Source of the DNA: Bacteroidota bacterium
Lineage (GTDB): Bacteria; Bacteroidota; Bacteroidia; JABDFU01
Direction: 5' to 3'
NCBI GenBank assembly: GCA_013286655.1
Contig: JABDFG010000014.1
Span: 1-43,693 of the forward strand
Length of the DNA stretch: 43,693 nucleotides
Positions 32,707-40,072 of the stretch are shown piece after piece. A program made the position numbers and the translations under genes. A model generated the notes under the pieces. That model did no database searches. It saw only the letters and a list, made by a program, of their open reading frames with translations, and was not told the origin of the DNA. Position 1 is the stretch's first letter; each line of letters starts with the position of its first letter.

Positions 32707-33963
32707 TTACTTTCTCAGTTTGGGGTCGAGTCCATCCGAAAGGCCTTCTCCTACTAAATTATATACGCTTATTGTTAAAAAAATTGCCAGTCCTGGAAAA
32801 ACGGCCATCCACCACGCGGAAGGCGATTGCCGTGCTTCTGAAAGTAAAGAACCCCAGGTAAGTGTTTCGGGTGGAACACCAATGCCTAAAAAAGATAAAG
32901 TCGACTCAATCAAAATTGCACTGGCAATACCAAAGGCTATTGCAATGAGGACAGCAGATAGCGCATTGGGGATGGCATGTCTTACTATAATTCGTCTTTC
33001 CGAATAGCCGAGTGCATGAGCGGCTTCAATGTATTCAAGACTCCTGATTCTCAGTAATTCGGCACGTATAAAGCGTGCTATTCCTGTCCAGGTGGTTAGC
33101 CCAATAATGGTCATGACCAATAACAAAGACGGTTTGGCAATGGCTACAATAGAGATGATAAGAAAAAGAGTAGGAATAGAGATCATGACCTCTATAAACC
33201 GGGATATGATCAGATCTGTCGGTATATTGACTTTGTTTTTTAGAAAAGATAATTTGCCGGCCAGTTTACTTATTTTGTATCCTGTAAATAAAACAGTGAT
33301 AATAATCAGTAAACTAATAAAAAGCTGAATTAAAAAATGACTGAATGATATAGACAATGCGTCTTTCAATACATAGTTGCGTGTTCCAAAAGCATAAAAC
33401 AGAGCAAGAAATAAAAATACAGGATTAATCAGTGCCTCCGCTCTTGTTATTTTTAACCGTTGGTCTCCATAATAGCCGGCAAGAGAGCCCAATACGATTC
33501 CTATAAATCCAGCTATGCTCATCGATACAAGTCCCACAAGTAAAGCGATGCGAGTGCCATGTATCATGGCGGATAATACATCATGACCAAGTTCGTCAGT
33601 TCCCATCCAGTGCTTCCAATGAGAGGAAGAAATTTTTTGTTTAGCGAAAGGGCTCACGGAATGCATGTTGTTCTTATCGATGTTTTGAGGCAAATAAGGA
33701 ACAGGAGGAAAGAGTACCCAGTCGTAACTTAATAAAGTCCATTCTGCATTCTGGAAATCGGAAGGCCAGGTCAGAATAGTTGCATCAACTAAATAGGAAC
33801 GAAAAACCGGAAAATAAATATTACCCTTATACCTGCAAATGATGGGTTTTTCATTTGCTAAAATGTCTGCAAGTAACGCAACGACAATCATTACCAGAAT
33901 AAACCGTGCAGAATAAACCGCCAGCTTATTTTTTCTAAACTTGGTTATCTTGTTTCCTGCCAT
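32707..33963 (-). CDS. Peptide ABC transporter permease, YejE/OppC-like
   Basis: 418 aa. A first helix (FILVMIVVALLADILA) is followed by a long periplasmic stretch with ANEKPIICRYKGNIYFPVFR, very like the N-terminus of YejE (microcin C/peptide uptake). The BPD_transp_1 domain begins near residue 125 (MGTDELGHDVLSAMIHGTRI), with the EAA loop around EYIEAAHALGYSERRIIVRH. It would pass peptides through the inner membrane with the gene upstream as partner. ATG overlaps the stop of the partner by 1 nt (TAATG). No ATPase or binding protein is nearby, and these must be elsewhere. Confidence 0.88.
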   Translation of the reverse strand: MAGNKITKFRKNKLAVYSARFILVMIVVALLADILANEKPIICRYKGNIYFPVFRSYLVDATILTWPSDFQNAEWTLLSYDWVLFPPVPYLPQNIDKNNMHSVSPFAKQKISSSHWKHWMGTDELGHDVLSAMIHGTRIALLVGLVSMSIAGFIGIVLGSLAGYYGDQRLKITRAEALINPVFLFLALFYAFGTRNYVLKDALSISFSHFLIQLFISLLIIITVLFTGYKISKLAGKLSFLKNKVNIPTDLIISRFIEVMISIPTLFLIISIVAIAKPSLLLVMTIIGLTTWTGIARFIRAELLRIRSLEYIEAAHALGYSERRIIVRHAIPNALSAVLIAIAFGIASAILIESTLSFLGIGVPPETLTWGSLLSEARQSPSAWWMAVFPGLAIFLTISVYNLVGEGLSDGLDPKLRK

Positions 33964-35357
33964 TACAATCTTTTCTGAGTGAAAGATATCCTGGGATCCG
34001 TAAATGCATATAAAATATCGGCAATAAGATTTCCGGCGAGTGTAAGAATGGCTGTAAACATCATAACCGTAAATATAACCGGATAATTGCGGGCCTGGAA
34101 GGCTTCCAGGGTTAACTTTCCCATTCCCGGAATAGAGAAGATATATTCAATGACAAATGAACCGGTTATAGCCAATGGAAAAACATTCGCAAAGAGTGTA
34201 ATAACGGGTAAAAGCGAATTTCTGAATGCGTGCTTCCATACAACCCGGGTTTCACTCATGCCCTTGGCCCTGGCCGTACGAATATAGTCCTGGCCAAGTA
34301 CATTCAGCATTCCCCCTCGCATTTGCCTTGAAATAAATGCCAGTGAACTATATGTCCAACAAAGAAGAGGTAAGGTTAACCTATAAATCATGGCAGGGAC
34401 CCATTCCTGAATCGGGGCACTTGTATCTGGCCAGTCTGCTCCAGGAGAAGGGAACCAGGAGAACCAGTCGCCTCCACAAAGAAAAACGACCGTAAGAGTG
34501 GCAATCCAAAAATTAGGTAATGAATATAACATAAATAAAATGGAAGTAATAGATTTCTCTTTAAGGGAATCTTTCTCAACAGCGGATATAACTCCCAGCG
34601 GTATGGCAACAAGATAAGCAATCAGCATAGAAAGTAAACTCAAGGTTAATGTCCAGCCAAATGCGTCCCATATCACGGAAGATACAGGCCTTTTATCCTG
34701 GTAGGAAATTCCAAAGTCACCGCAAATGAATTTTTTTAACCAGTGATGATATTGATTTTTAAATCCATACCAATGGATGGCCGGAATGAACTGCATATAA
34801 TTTTTTTGATTTTTGAGTACTTCAATAAAAGAAGATTTAAGTTCAAGGCATAATTGAGTGGTTGTTTCTGTACAGTTGTTGCTTTTTAATGAATCGCATA
34901 AATTGGCGATGATTGGACCTATACGCGAACTGTCATATTCATTGTAAAGAGAATTGACCAGGTATTTTAAATTAATAGCTCTTTTAGGGAGGCTGAATTC
35001 CAGTTTTTTTATAGTTTGATAATAGCATGCAATGTCCTTCCAGTTACCATAGGTGAAAGCCATACGTTCAAGAATTGAGCGATGGCTTAAATTACTAATC
35101 TTGTAAAGTGTATCACAGGAAGCAGCACTTGTGATGGAAAAATAAAATACAGGAAGGTCGAGACCCAGATTATGACGAAGCTCCACGTAGGAATTTTCCT
35201 GGATCAATTTATCTGTTTGCCGCTCATCCTGGCTTCTATTAAGCATGGTTTCGACCGGATCTCCAGGAGCATTGATACTGATAAAGAAAGTAATAATAGA
35301 TATGAGAAAGAGAGTGGGAATAAAGTACAGTAACCTTTTAATACTATAATTAAGCAT
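33963..35357 (-). CDS. Peptide ABC transporter permease, YejB/DppB-like, with large insertion
   Basis: 464 aa, longer than the usual 320-360. The N-terminal helix (LLYFIPTLFLISIITFFI) and ISINAPGDPVETML are typical. Then about 130 residues (about 70-200, rich in N, S, K, with several Cys) are inserted before the membrane domain at GDFGISYQDKRPVSSVIWDA. EAA loop: DYIRTARAKGMSETRVVWKH, and the end has FVIEYIFSIPGMGKL. The insertion lies on the periplasmic side by topology. It is the first gene of the two-permease pair, coupled to the second by TAATG. Confidence 0.88.
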   Translation of the reverse strand: MLNYSIKRLLYFIPTLFLISIITFFISINAPGDPVETMLNRSQDERQTDKLIQENSYVELRHNLGLDLPVFYFSITSAASCDTLYKISNLSHRSILERMAFTYGNWKDIACYYQTIKKLEFSLPKRAINLKYLVNSLYNEYDSSRIGPIIANLCDSLKSNNCTETTTQLCLELKSSFIEVLKNQKNYMQFIPAIHWYGFKNQYHHWLKKFICGDFGISYQDKRPVSSVIWDAFGWTLTLSLLSMLIAYLVAIPLGVISAVEKDSLKEKSITSILFMLYSLPNFWIATLTVVFLCGGDWFSWFPSPGADWPDTSAPIQEWVPAMIYRLTLPLLCWTYSSLAFISRQMRGGMLNVLGQDYIRTARAKGMSETRVVWKHAFRNSLLPVITLFANVFPLAITGSFVIEYIFSIPGMGKLTLEAFQARNYPVIFTVMMFTAILTLAGNLIADILYAFTDPRISFTQKRL

Positions 35358-35397
35358 ATCGGTCAGTTAGTGGGGATGGGCATAAATTTTGAAATAT

Positions 35398-35428
35398 TTT
35401 GCAAGCCTTGGTTTATTTCCTACTTTCG
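35398..35428 (+). promoter_or_regulatory. Promoter of lipoprotein gene (TTTG-N19-TACTTTCG)
   Basis: A -33 TTTG (35398-35401) is followed after 19 nt by TACTTTCG (35421-35428), one base from TAnnTTTG. The ATG at 35478 leaves a leader of about 40-45 nt. Confidence 0.65.
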
Positions 35429-35477
35429 CCCGGAAATGATAACCAATTAAATTAACAAACTAAATCTGAAAAGAAAA

Positions 35478-36293
35478 ATGAAAACTAAGTTATTCTCCTT
35501 GTTTGCTGCAGGATCTTTGGCAGTATTGCTTATCTCCTGTGAAAAACCGGTTGTTGTGGATCCTGCAACCCCCATTACAACTACAAATCAAAATAATGTT
35601 CCACACGGATATACGAATATTAATTATTCTGTTCAGGTGGTTCCCGTTGGAACAACTGCAAATGGAAGAGTCGCCGGTCTGCAAGGCACTACGGTAACTA
35701 TCCAATACAATGGTCAAACACAAACAGTTACTGTAGGTCAATCGGGCATTGCGGTATTTAGTAACCTCTCACCTGGTCAGGTTTCCGGATATGTAAATGC
35801 TTCCGGTTATACCATCGTTAATTTTACTGCTCTGCTGACCGCAAGCAATACGAATGTAGATGTCAATCATACGGACTATGCGGCTTCGACTATTTACGTA
35901 ATGAAAAAAAATTCTTCTGCAGCAGGTAGAATTTATGGGGATTTTGACTTAGATGGAAATTCGAGCGTTAGCGAGGCCACTAATTTTCAGGCGGTTAATG
36001 TATGGGTTGCCTATAACACAGCCGGTTATCCAATGGGAACTGGGAACGGAACACTGTCCAGTGTTTCAATGGACACTTCTTTTTACCGTGTTACCAGCGA
36101 TATCGGAGGCAATTATGTATTTAATAACCTTCCTTGTACTTTAAGTGGAGTCACTGCAAAACTAGGAATGGATGATGTTAAAAAAACAAACGCGACAGGA
36201 GGAACTGTCGTTTTCAATTTTACTCCGATAGCTGTTACTTTGAACGCAGGAGGAACGACTCAACTGGTTGATCAGTTATGTCAGCATAACTAA
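35478..36293 (+). CDS. Putative outer-membrane lipoprotein (271 aa)
   Basis: The N-terminus KTKLFSLFAAGSLAVLLISC ends in a lipobox (LISC, C21), followed by a P/T/N-rich linker, so it is a lipoprotein. Residues about 50-130 form a beta-sandwich like carboxypeptidase-regulatory or Cna-B folds (GRVAGLQGTTVTIQYNGQTQ). The second half has GDFDLDGNSSVSEATNF, which resembles a calcium-binding dockerin-like loop, and a second beta-rich part. No exact family is recognised. It is a single gene with a good promoter in front and a strong terminator after, at the edge of the right element. Confidence 0.82.
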   Translation: MKTKLFSLFAAGSLAVLLISCEKPVVVDPATPITTTNQNNVPHGYTNINYSVQVVPVGTTANGRVAGLQGTTVTIQYNGQTQTVTVGQSGIAVFSNLSPGQVSGYVNASGYTIVNFTALLTASNTNVDVNHTDYAASTIYVMKKNSSAAGRIYGDFDLDGNSSVSEATNFQAVNVWVAYNTAGYPMGTGNGTLSSVSMDTSFYRVTSDIGGNYVFNNLPCTLSGVTAKLGMDDVKKTNATGGTVVFNFTPIAVTLNAGGTTQLVDQLCQHN

Positions 36294-36316
36294 AATAGTA
36301 TTACTTATAATTGGTG

Positions 36317-36350
36317 AAAGGCTTGTAATGAAAATTACAAGCCTTTTGTT
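36317..36350. terminator. Bidirectional Rho-independent terminator
   Basis: AAAGGCTTGTAAT (36317-36329) pairs perfectly with ATTACAAGCCTTT (36334-36346) around GAAA, with T-rich tail TTTTGTT on the plus side and A-run on the other. It ends the lipoprotein gene and, on the minus strand, the tRNA-Arg fragment. Confidence 0.88.
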
Positions 36351-36358
36351 TTGGAATG

Positions 36359-36404
36359 TGATCCCGAGGCGATTCGAACGCCTGACCTGCTGCTTAGAAG
36401 GCAG
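36359..36404 (-). pseudogene. Displaced 3' part of tRNA-Arg(UCU); attL of the right element
   Basis: On the minus strand the sequence begins with CTGCCTTCTAAGCAG (anticodon arm, loop CTTCTAA, anticodon TCT), then AGGCG-TTCGAAT-CGCCT (a perfect 5-bp T stem), then acceptor CGGGATC and discriminator A. The D-arm and 5' acceptor strand are absent; upstream bases (GGTATGCTTAATACT region) do not form them. This is what integration in the anticodon region leaves, with the intact gene expected at the far end of the element, outside the window. The integrase lies directly next to it. Confidence 0.85.
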
Positions 36405-36485
36405 AAATTTGAGGGTATGCTTAATACTAATTTCTTGCCTCTAACCTTTGGTAGTACTCATTTTTAAGGCTATTTTGTGAATTAT

Positions 36486-36493
36486 TACCTTTG
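36486..36493 (+). promoter_or_regulatory. Candidate -7 box upstream of integrase
   Basis: TACCTTTG is an exact TAnnTTTG about 80 nt before the integrase start and before the repeated GGTATGCAA sites. The rest of the stretch 36294-36574 holds the terminator, the tRNA piece and these repeats, and no gene. Confidence 0.35.
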
Positions 36494-36520
36494 GTTTGTT
36501 AATACTTTATTGTTTCTTTT

Positions 36521-36557
36521 GGTATGCAAATGGTATGCAAGTGGTAAATTTGCATAC
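36521..36557. repeat. GGTATGCAA direct and inverted repeats before the integrase
   Basis: GGTATGCAAA (36521-36530) and GGTATGCAAG (36532-36541) are direct repeats 11 bp apart, about one helical turn. TTTGCATAC (36549-36557) is the exact inverse of GTATGCAAA. They lie just upstream of the integrase start, beside attL. Arm-type integrase sites, excisionase sites or an integrase operator are all possible. Confidence 0.65.
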
Positions 36558-36574
36558 AAATCAATAACAGAGCT

Positions 36575-37870
36575 TTGAATAAAGGTGTTTTCATCAATTT
36601 ATTTCTTGATACTCGATTTGAGAAGGAAAATAATAAATACCCGGTAAAATTACGAGTGTTTACTCCTTCACCCCGTAGACAAAAGCTTTATAAGACTATA
36701 TTCGAATATACAGAAAAGGAATTTGCGAGTATCATGACCTTAAAGCCCAGATTAGAACATCAAGAGGCTAGGCAGGATCTGGATGCATTAAAAATTCATG
36801 CACGCGAAACGGCGGATTTGATTATTCCTTTCAATTTTGAACAGTTTGAACGGAAACTGAGTTTAAAAAAGGGGGAAAACGAAAATGTTGTTTACCAATA
36901 TCGCTTAGCAGTGGAAAAGCTGAAATCGAATAAGTGTTTCAGCACCGCCTCAAACTACGAGTTAAGCTTAAAATCATTACAAGACTTTATTGAGCATTCC
37001 AGGGGAACCAGACCGACCCACATTGATTTTAAGGATATAACCCCGGACTGGCTTCAGAAGTACCAGAATTACATGGTAGATACCCTAAAAAGGAGCTTGA
37101 CTACTGTTTCAATGTATCTGAGGGCACTTAGGACTGTTTACAATTCAGCCATAACCGCTAAAGAAATAGACAAGGAGTTTTATCCATTCGGGAAGGGCAA
37201 ATACATAGTTCCTGGGGTAAAGAGTGTAAAAAAGGCTCTTTCTACCGAACAATTGAAAAAGTTATTTGATGCGGAGCCGGGATCCTTTGAGCAAACCAGG
37301 GCAAAAGATTATTTCTTTTTCAGTTTTGCTTGCAATGGGATGAATGTCAAGGATATTGCTCTTTTAAGGAATAAAGATCTTCAGGACGACAAGCTTGTAT
37401 TTTATAGAGCCAAAACGCTTAATACCTCCAAGCAGGACCTAACCCCGATCACTGTATACTTAAACGATTATTCCAAATCATTTATTAAGAACTACAGAGC
37501 GGAGGACAAAAAACCTGATAGTTACATTTTCCCTATTATTTCAAAAGAAGCGACCGATTTCGAAAACCACCGAGCAATTAAAAATTTCACGATCGGATTA
37601 AACAAGGCAATTAAAAAGCTGGCCGAAAAGGAAGGACTTTCAAAAGATATTTCAACCTATTGGGCCAGGCACTCTTTCAGTACGGCAGCCATTCGTGGAG
37701 GGGCGAGTATGGAGTTTATACGGGAATCTCTCGGACATTCCGATTTAAAAACCACATTGGGGTACTTTGCGGGGTTTGAGGACAAGGATAAAAAGGATTT
37801 TGCACAAACGATTATGAACTTTGAATCGCCTGCGAAACCAAAAGAAAAAAAGAAGTCAAAGAAAAAATGA
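36575..37870 (+). CDS. Tyrosine recombinase / integrase (Bacteroidota phage_int_SAM_5 type)
   Basis: 431 aa. An N-terminal arm-binding domain (FINLFLDTRFEKENNKYPVK), a SAM-like core-binding domain (about 105-200) and a catalytic domain (about 222-415) are seen. TYWARHSFST carries Arg II (R365), LGHSDLKTTLGYF has H388 and the nucleophile Y397. At the place of Arg I the motif reads FACNGMN with Asn (N254) instead of Arg, and the usual His of H-x-x-R is Tyr (Y362). Similar variants occur in Bacteroidota integrases, as I recall. Start is TTG, as no ATG precedes it in frame. It lies next to the tRNA-Arg attL and would recombine there. The tail is poly-lysine. Confidence 0.93.
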   Translation: MNKGVFINLFLDTRFEKENNKYPVKLRVFTPSPRRQKLYKTIFEYTEKEFASIMTLKPRLEHQEARQDLDALKIHARETADLIIPFNFEQFERKLSLKKGENENVVYQYRLAVEKLKSNKCFSTASNYELSLKSLQDFIEHSRGTRPTHIDFKDITPDWLQKYQNYMVDTLKRSLTTVSMYLRALRTVYNSAITAKEIDKEFYPFGKGKYIVPGVKSVKKALSTEQLKKLFDAEPGSFEQTRAKDYFFFSFACNGMNVKDIALLRNKDLQDDKLVFYRAKTLNTSKQDLTPITVYLNDYSKSFIKNYRAEDKKPDSYIFPIISKEATDFENHRAIKNFTIGLNKAIKKLAEKEGLSKDISTYWARHSFSTAAIRGGASMEFIRESLGHSDLKTTLGYFAGFEDKDKKDFAQTIMNFESPAKPKEKKKSKKK

Positions 37871-37889
37871 TTATTAAATAGTAATTCAT

Positions 37890-38930
37890 ATGAGCAGTTC
37901 AAAAAAAGGTAAAGTACTTGAAAAGGAAATGATAACACGCCATATTCCTAAGATAGGAGAAGCAAAGCCGCGTGAATTGAAAATAAAAATTACGGATGTC
38001 GGATTAATTGCCCGTTGCAATAAAATAAGACAAGTGCTAATGCAAGATTCAAATATTGTAAACTATTTTATCCAGGGCGATATAAATGACAAGGAAAAAA
38101 ACAAAATAAAGGTTGAATTATTTGATCAGGGTAATGAGGCATATTTAACGCACATAAATAGGACAATGAAAATTATTTATGAGGTGTTGGAAGGGAAGCG
38201 GAAATATCTCGACATTTCATCGGTTTTTAGCTATGTCGAGGAGGTGAACAATAATGACCTTATGAAGCTTTTGCAAAAAAAATACGAGGTTAACACCACT
38301 CAAACAAGTGGTGATAAACGTAAGTCAAGACATTATAGCATTGATATTAATAGGAATTTTATTAATCAATCTGACTTTCCCACTTTATCCAGTTATGCAA
38401 AATACGAAGCAAAAGAATGTCAAATGATGTTTAAGGATCGGATTAATACTTTCCCGGTTTTAAAACAGTGGATTGAGTTTTTGAAAAATAATAATATTGA
38501 ACAAAATGCAACTAATATCGGGGATATAAAAAAATCAGCAAGTACACCAAAAAAGCCTTCCGTTGCTCAATTTTTACTAATACATATCTTTCGGCAGATG
38601 GCTAAAGAGGTGCCTGATTTTAGTAGTCATCCTAACGGGATTACCAAAAAGGATTTTGCCAAACAGGAATTTATTAAAGCTGGAAAAATTGAATTTAAAA
38701 CTGGATCTAATGGATTTCAGAATTATTTTGTGGAGTATCAAAAATTACAAACGATAAATAAACGACAAAACTATGCCACTAAATCTTTTGATACACTTAC
38801 AAAAGATTACGAAGAGATATATAAAAACTTCAGGGATAAGTTGGGAGAATCCGCCCTTAAATTATTGAAAAAAGAACATTCGGATAGAATCGTTAATGGT
38901 GAAAAATATAAAATAACAAACCAAAAATAA
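37890..38930 (+). CDS. Hypothetical element protein (346 aa)
   Basis: I do not recognise a family. The protein is soluble, very rich in K and N, with no signal peptide or membrane helix. A first part (about 1-130; ARCNKIRQVLMQDSNIVNYF) and a middle part (SYAKYEAKECQMMFKDRINT) look helical; residues about 215-230 are a low-complexity K/S/P linker (DIKKSASTPKKPSVAQ), followed by a conserved-looking helical domain. It begins 19 nt after the integrase, so it may be cotranscribed with it. A role in lysogeny or element maintenance is a guess from position only. Confidence 0.7.
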   Translation: MSSSKKGKVLEKEMITRHIPKIGEAKPRELKIKITDVGLIARCNKIRQVLMQDSNIVNYFIQGDINDKEKNKIKVELFDQGNEAYLTHINRTMKIIYEVLEGKRKYLDISSVFSYVEEVNNNDLMKLLQKKYEVNTTQTSGDKRKSRHYSIDINRNFINQSDFPTLSSYAKYEAKECQMMFKDRINTFPVLKQWIEFLKNNNIEQNATNIGDIKKSASTPKKPSVAQFLLIHIFRQMAKEVPDFSSHPNGITKKDFAKQEFIKAGKIEFKTGSNGFQNYFVEYQKLQTINKRQNYATKSFDTLTKDYEEIYKNFRDKLGESALKLLKKEHSDRIVNGEKYKITNQK

Positions 38931-38944
38931 GATAAAATTAAATA

Positions 38945-38971
38945 ATAGCCCCCCTTCATAGCCCCCTTTGC
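38945..38971. repeat. 27-bp C-rich repeat, copy 1
   Basis: Two near-identical 13-mers in tandem, ATAGCCCCCCTTC and ATAGCCCCCTTTG, plus a final C. The same 27 bases occur exactly at 41637-41663. This copy ends 53 nt before the ATG of the excisionase-like HTH gene; the TTTG at its end may act as a -33 box. It is probably a regulator-binding site. Confidence 0.75.
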
Positions 38972-39024
38972 GGATTCTCCTAGGTTAAATTAAAGACATT
39001 CGCTGCATCTAATAAATGTAGCAG

Positions 39025-39381
39025 ATGGAAGTAACACACAACAACCTACCCGAAGCAGTAAGCAAGTTATTTGCAAGAATTTCAAATATTGAAAGTCTTT
39101 TACTGCAAAAAAGCAATAATCAAGATTCAAATTCTCCGGTTTGGTTCAATTTAACCGAACTGTGTAATTATTTGCCGGATAGGCCTAAGTTGGCAACCGT
39201 TTACGGTTGGGTTCACGAAAAAACAATTCCATATCATAAAGGCCAAAAGAAATTGCGGTTTTTAAAATCTGAAATTGATGAATGGCTTAATCAGGGCAAG
39301 AAAAAAACTGTGATAGAAAGCAGGAATGCGGCATTTGAGTCAGTTGTAATTAAGACAAAAAAAACAAAAAAGCGTAAATAA
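39025..39381 (+). CDS. Excisionase/MerR-like HTH protein
   Basis: 118 aa. A central HTH_17 domain: PVWFNLTELCNYLPDRPKLA, TVYGWVHEKTIPYHKGQKKL, RFLKSEIDEWL. The N-terminal 40 residues are coiled-coil-like, and the C-terminus is basic. Such domains occur in excisionases and in small helper proteins of Bacteroidota mobile elements. It lies between the integrase side and the replication genes, behind the first 27-bp repeat, and is followed by its own terminator. Either excision control or gene regulation is possible. Confidence 0.82.
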   Translation: MEVTHNNLPEAVSKLFARISNIESLLLQKSNNQDSNSPVWFNLTELCNYLPDRPKLATVYGWVHEKTIPYHKGQKKLRFLKSEIDEWLNQGKKKTVIESRNAAFESVVIKTKKTKKRK

Positions 39382-39421
39382 AAAAACGTTGCTCTGTTTT
39401 CCCGACTGAAGCAACGTTTTT
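39382..39421 (+). terminator. Rho-independent terminator after HTH gene
   Basis: AAAAACGTTGCT (39382-39393) pairs perfectly with AGCAACGTTTTT (39410-39421) around a 16-nt loop, with T-run at the end. It begins right at the stop of the HTH gene. The next gene starts 16 nt later, so readthrough or an internal promoter is needed for it. Confidence 0.8.
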
Positions 39422-39436
39422 AAACTCAGAATAAGT

Positions 39437-40072
39437 ATGAACGAAGATAGTGAAAAAGTAAAATCAAATCCCAAGCGCAAATCATTCATATTACATATCG
39501 ATACTCTATCGGTATTAGATGAACTGAACAACGAGCAAGCCGGTCAGTTATTTAAAGCAATTAAAAGCTATCATAATAATACAGAATTCAGTCTAGATTT
39601 TGGACTGAAGATGGCATTTCTGCCCTTTAAAAATCAATTTTTAAGGGATCAAGAGAAATATATAAAAATAGTTGATCGTAATAAAATAAACGGTCCCAAA
39701 GGTGGTAGACCTCCAAAACCGAAAGAACCCAACAAAACTAAAATAACTCAGTTGGTTATTTTAAAACCCAAAAAAGCCGATAGTGATAGTGATAGTGATA
39801 GTGATAGTGATAGTGAGAAGAAGGGGAAGGCAATCTCCCTCCCAGTTTCTGAAGAATTTAAGAAAAAGTTTGCTTCCTCATTAAGCGATTGGCCAAAGGA
39901 TAAACTAAAATACTATTTCGAGGCTCTTGAAAATTATAGCAACCAGGGAAAAAAATACATTGACTGGGTAAGTGCAGCTCGTCAGTGGGCTGCTCGTGAC
40001 GAAAAAGAGGGTAAAGTAAAGTTTACAACAAACGGCAATACGGTTCAAGGAACGGGCTTAACAGCAAATTAA
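39437..40072 (+). CDS. DUF6291-like phage replication/replisome protein
   Basis: 211 aa. The N-terminal part, SFILHIDTLSVLDELNNEQA followed by GQLFKAIKSYHNN and LKMAFLPFKNQFLRDQEKY, is typical of the DUF6291 family found just before helicase or DnaC genes of phages. Residues about 90-135 are a linker with PKGGRPPKPKEPNK and a (DS)6 run, then a C-terminal domain (FASSLSDWPKDKLKYYFEAL, SAARQWAARDEK) that looks like the end of replisome organisers. It overlaps the helicase gene by 1 nt (TAATG). Role: presumably loads or partners the helicase at the element's origin. Confidence 0.78.
   Translation: MNEDSEKVKSNPKRKSFILHIDTLSVLDELNNEQAGQLFKAIKSYHNNTEFSLDFGLKMAFLPFKNQFLRDQEKYIKIVDRNKINGPKGGRPPKPKEPNKTKITQLVILKPKKADSDSDSDSDSDSEKKGKAISLPVSEEFKKKFASSLSDWPKDKLKYYFEALENYSNQGKKYIDWVSAARQWAARDEKEGKVKFTTNGNTVQGTGLTAN
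39779..39816. repeat. (GATAGT)6 microsatellite coding for Asp-Ser repeats
   Basis: Six perfect hexamers plus GA encode a flexible Asp-Ser linker in the replisome protein. Changes in copy number keep the frame and would only alter linker length. Confidence 0.9.

Noticed and set aside
36359-36450. Complete tRNA-Arg gene
   Set aside because: No D-arm or 5' acceptor strand is found upstream on the minus strand, so only the 3' part is present.
39779-39816. CRISPR-like array
   Set aside because: It is a plain hexamer microsatellite inside a gene; there are no spacers, and no cas genes are in the window.
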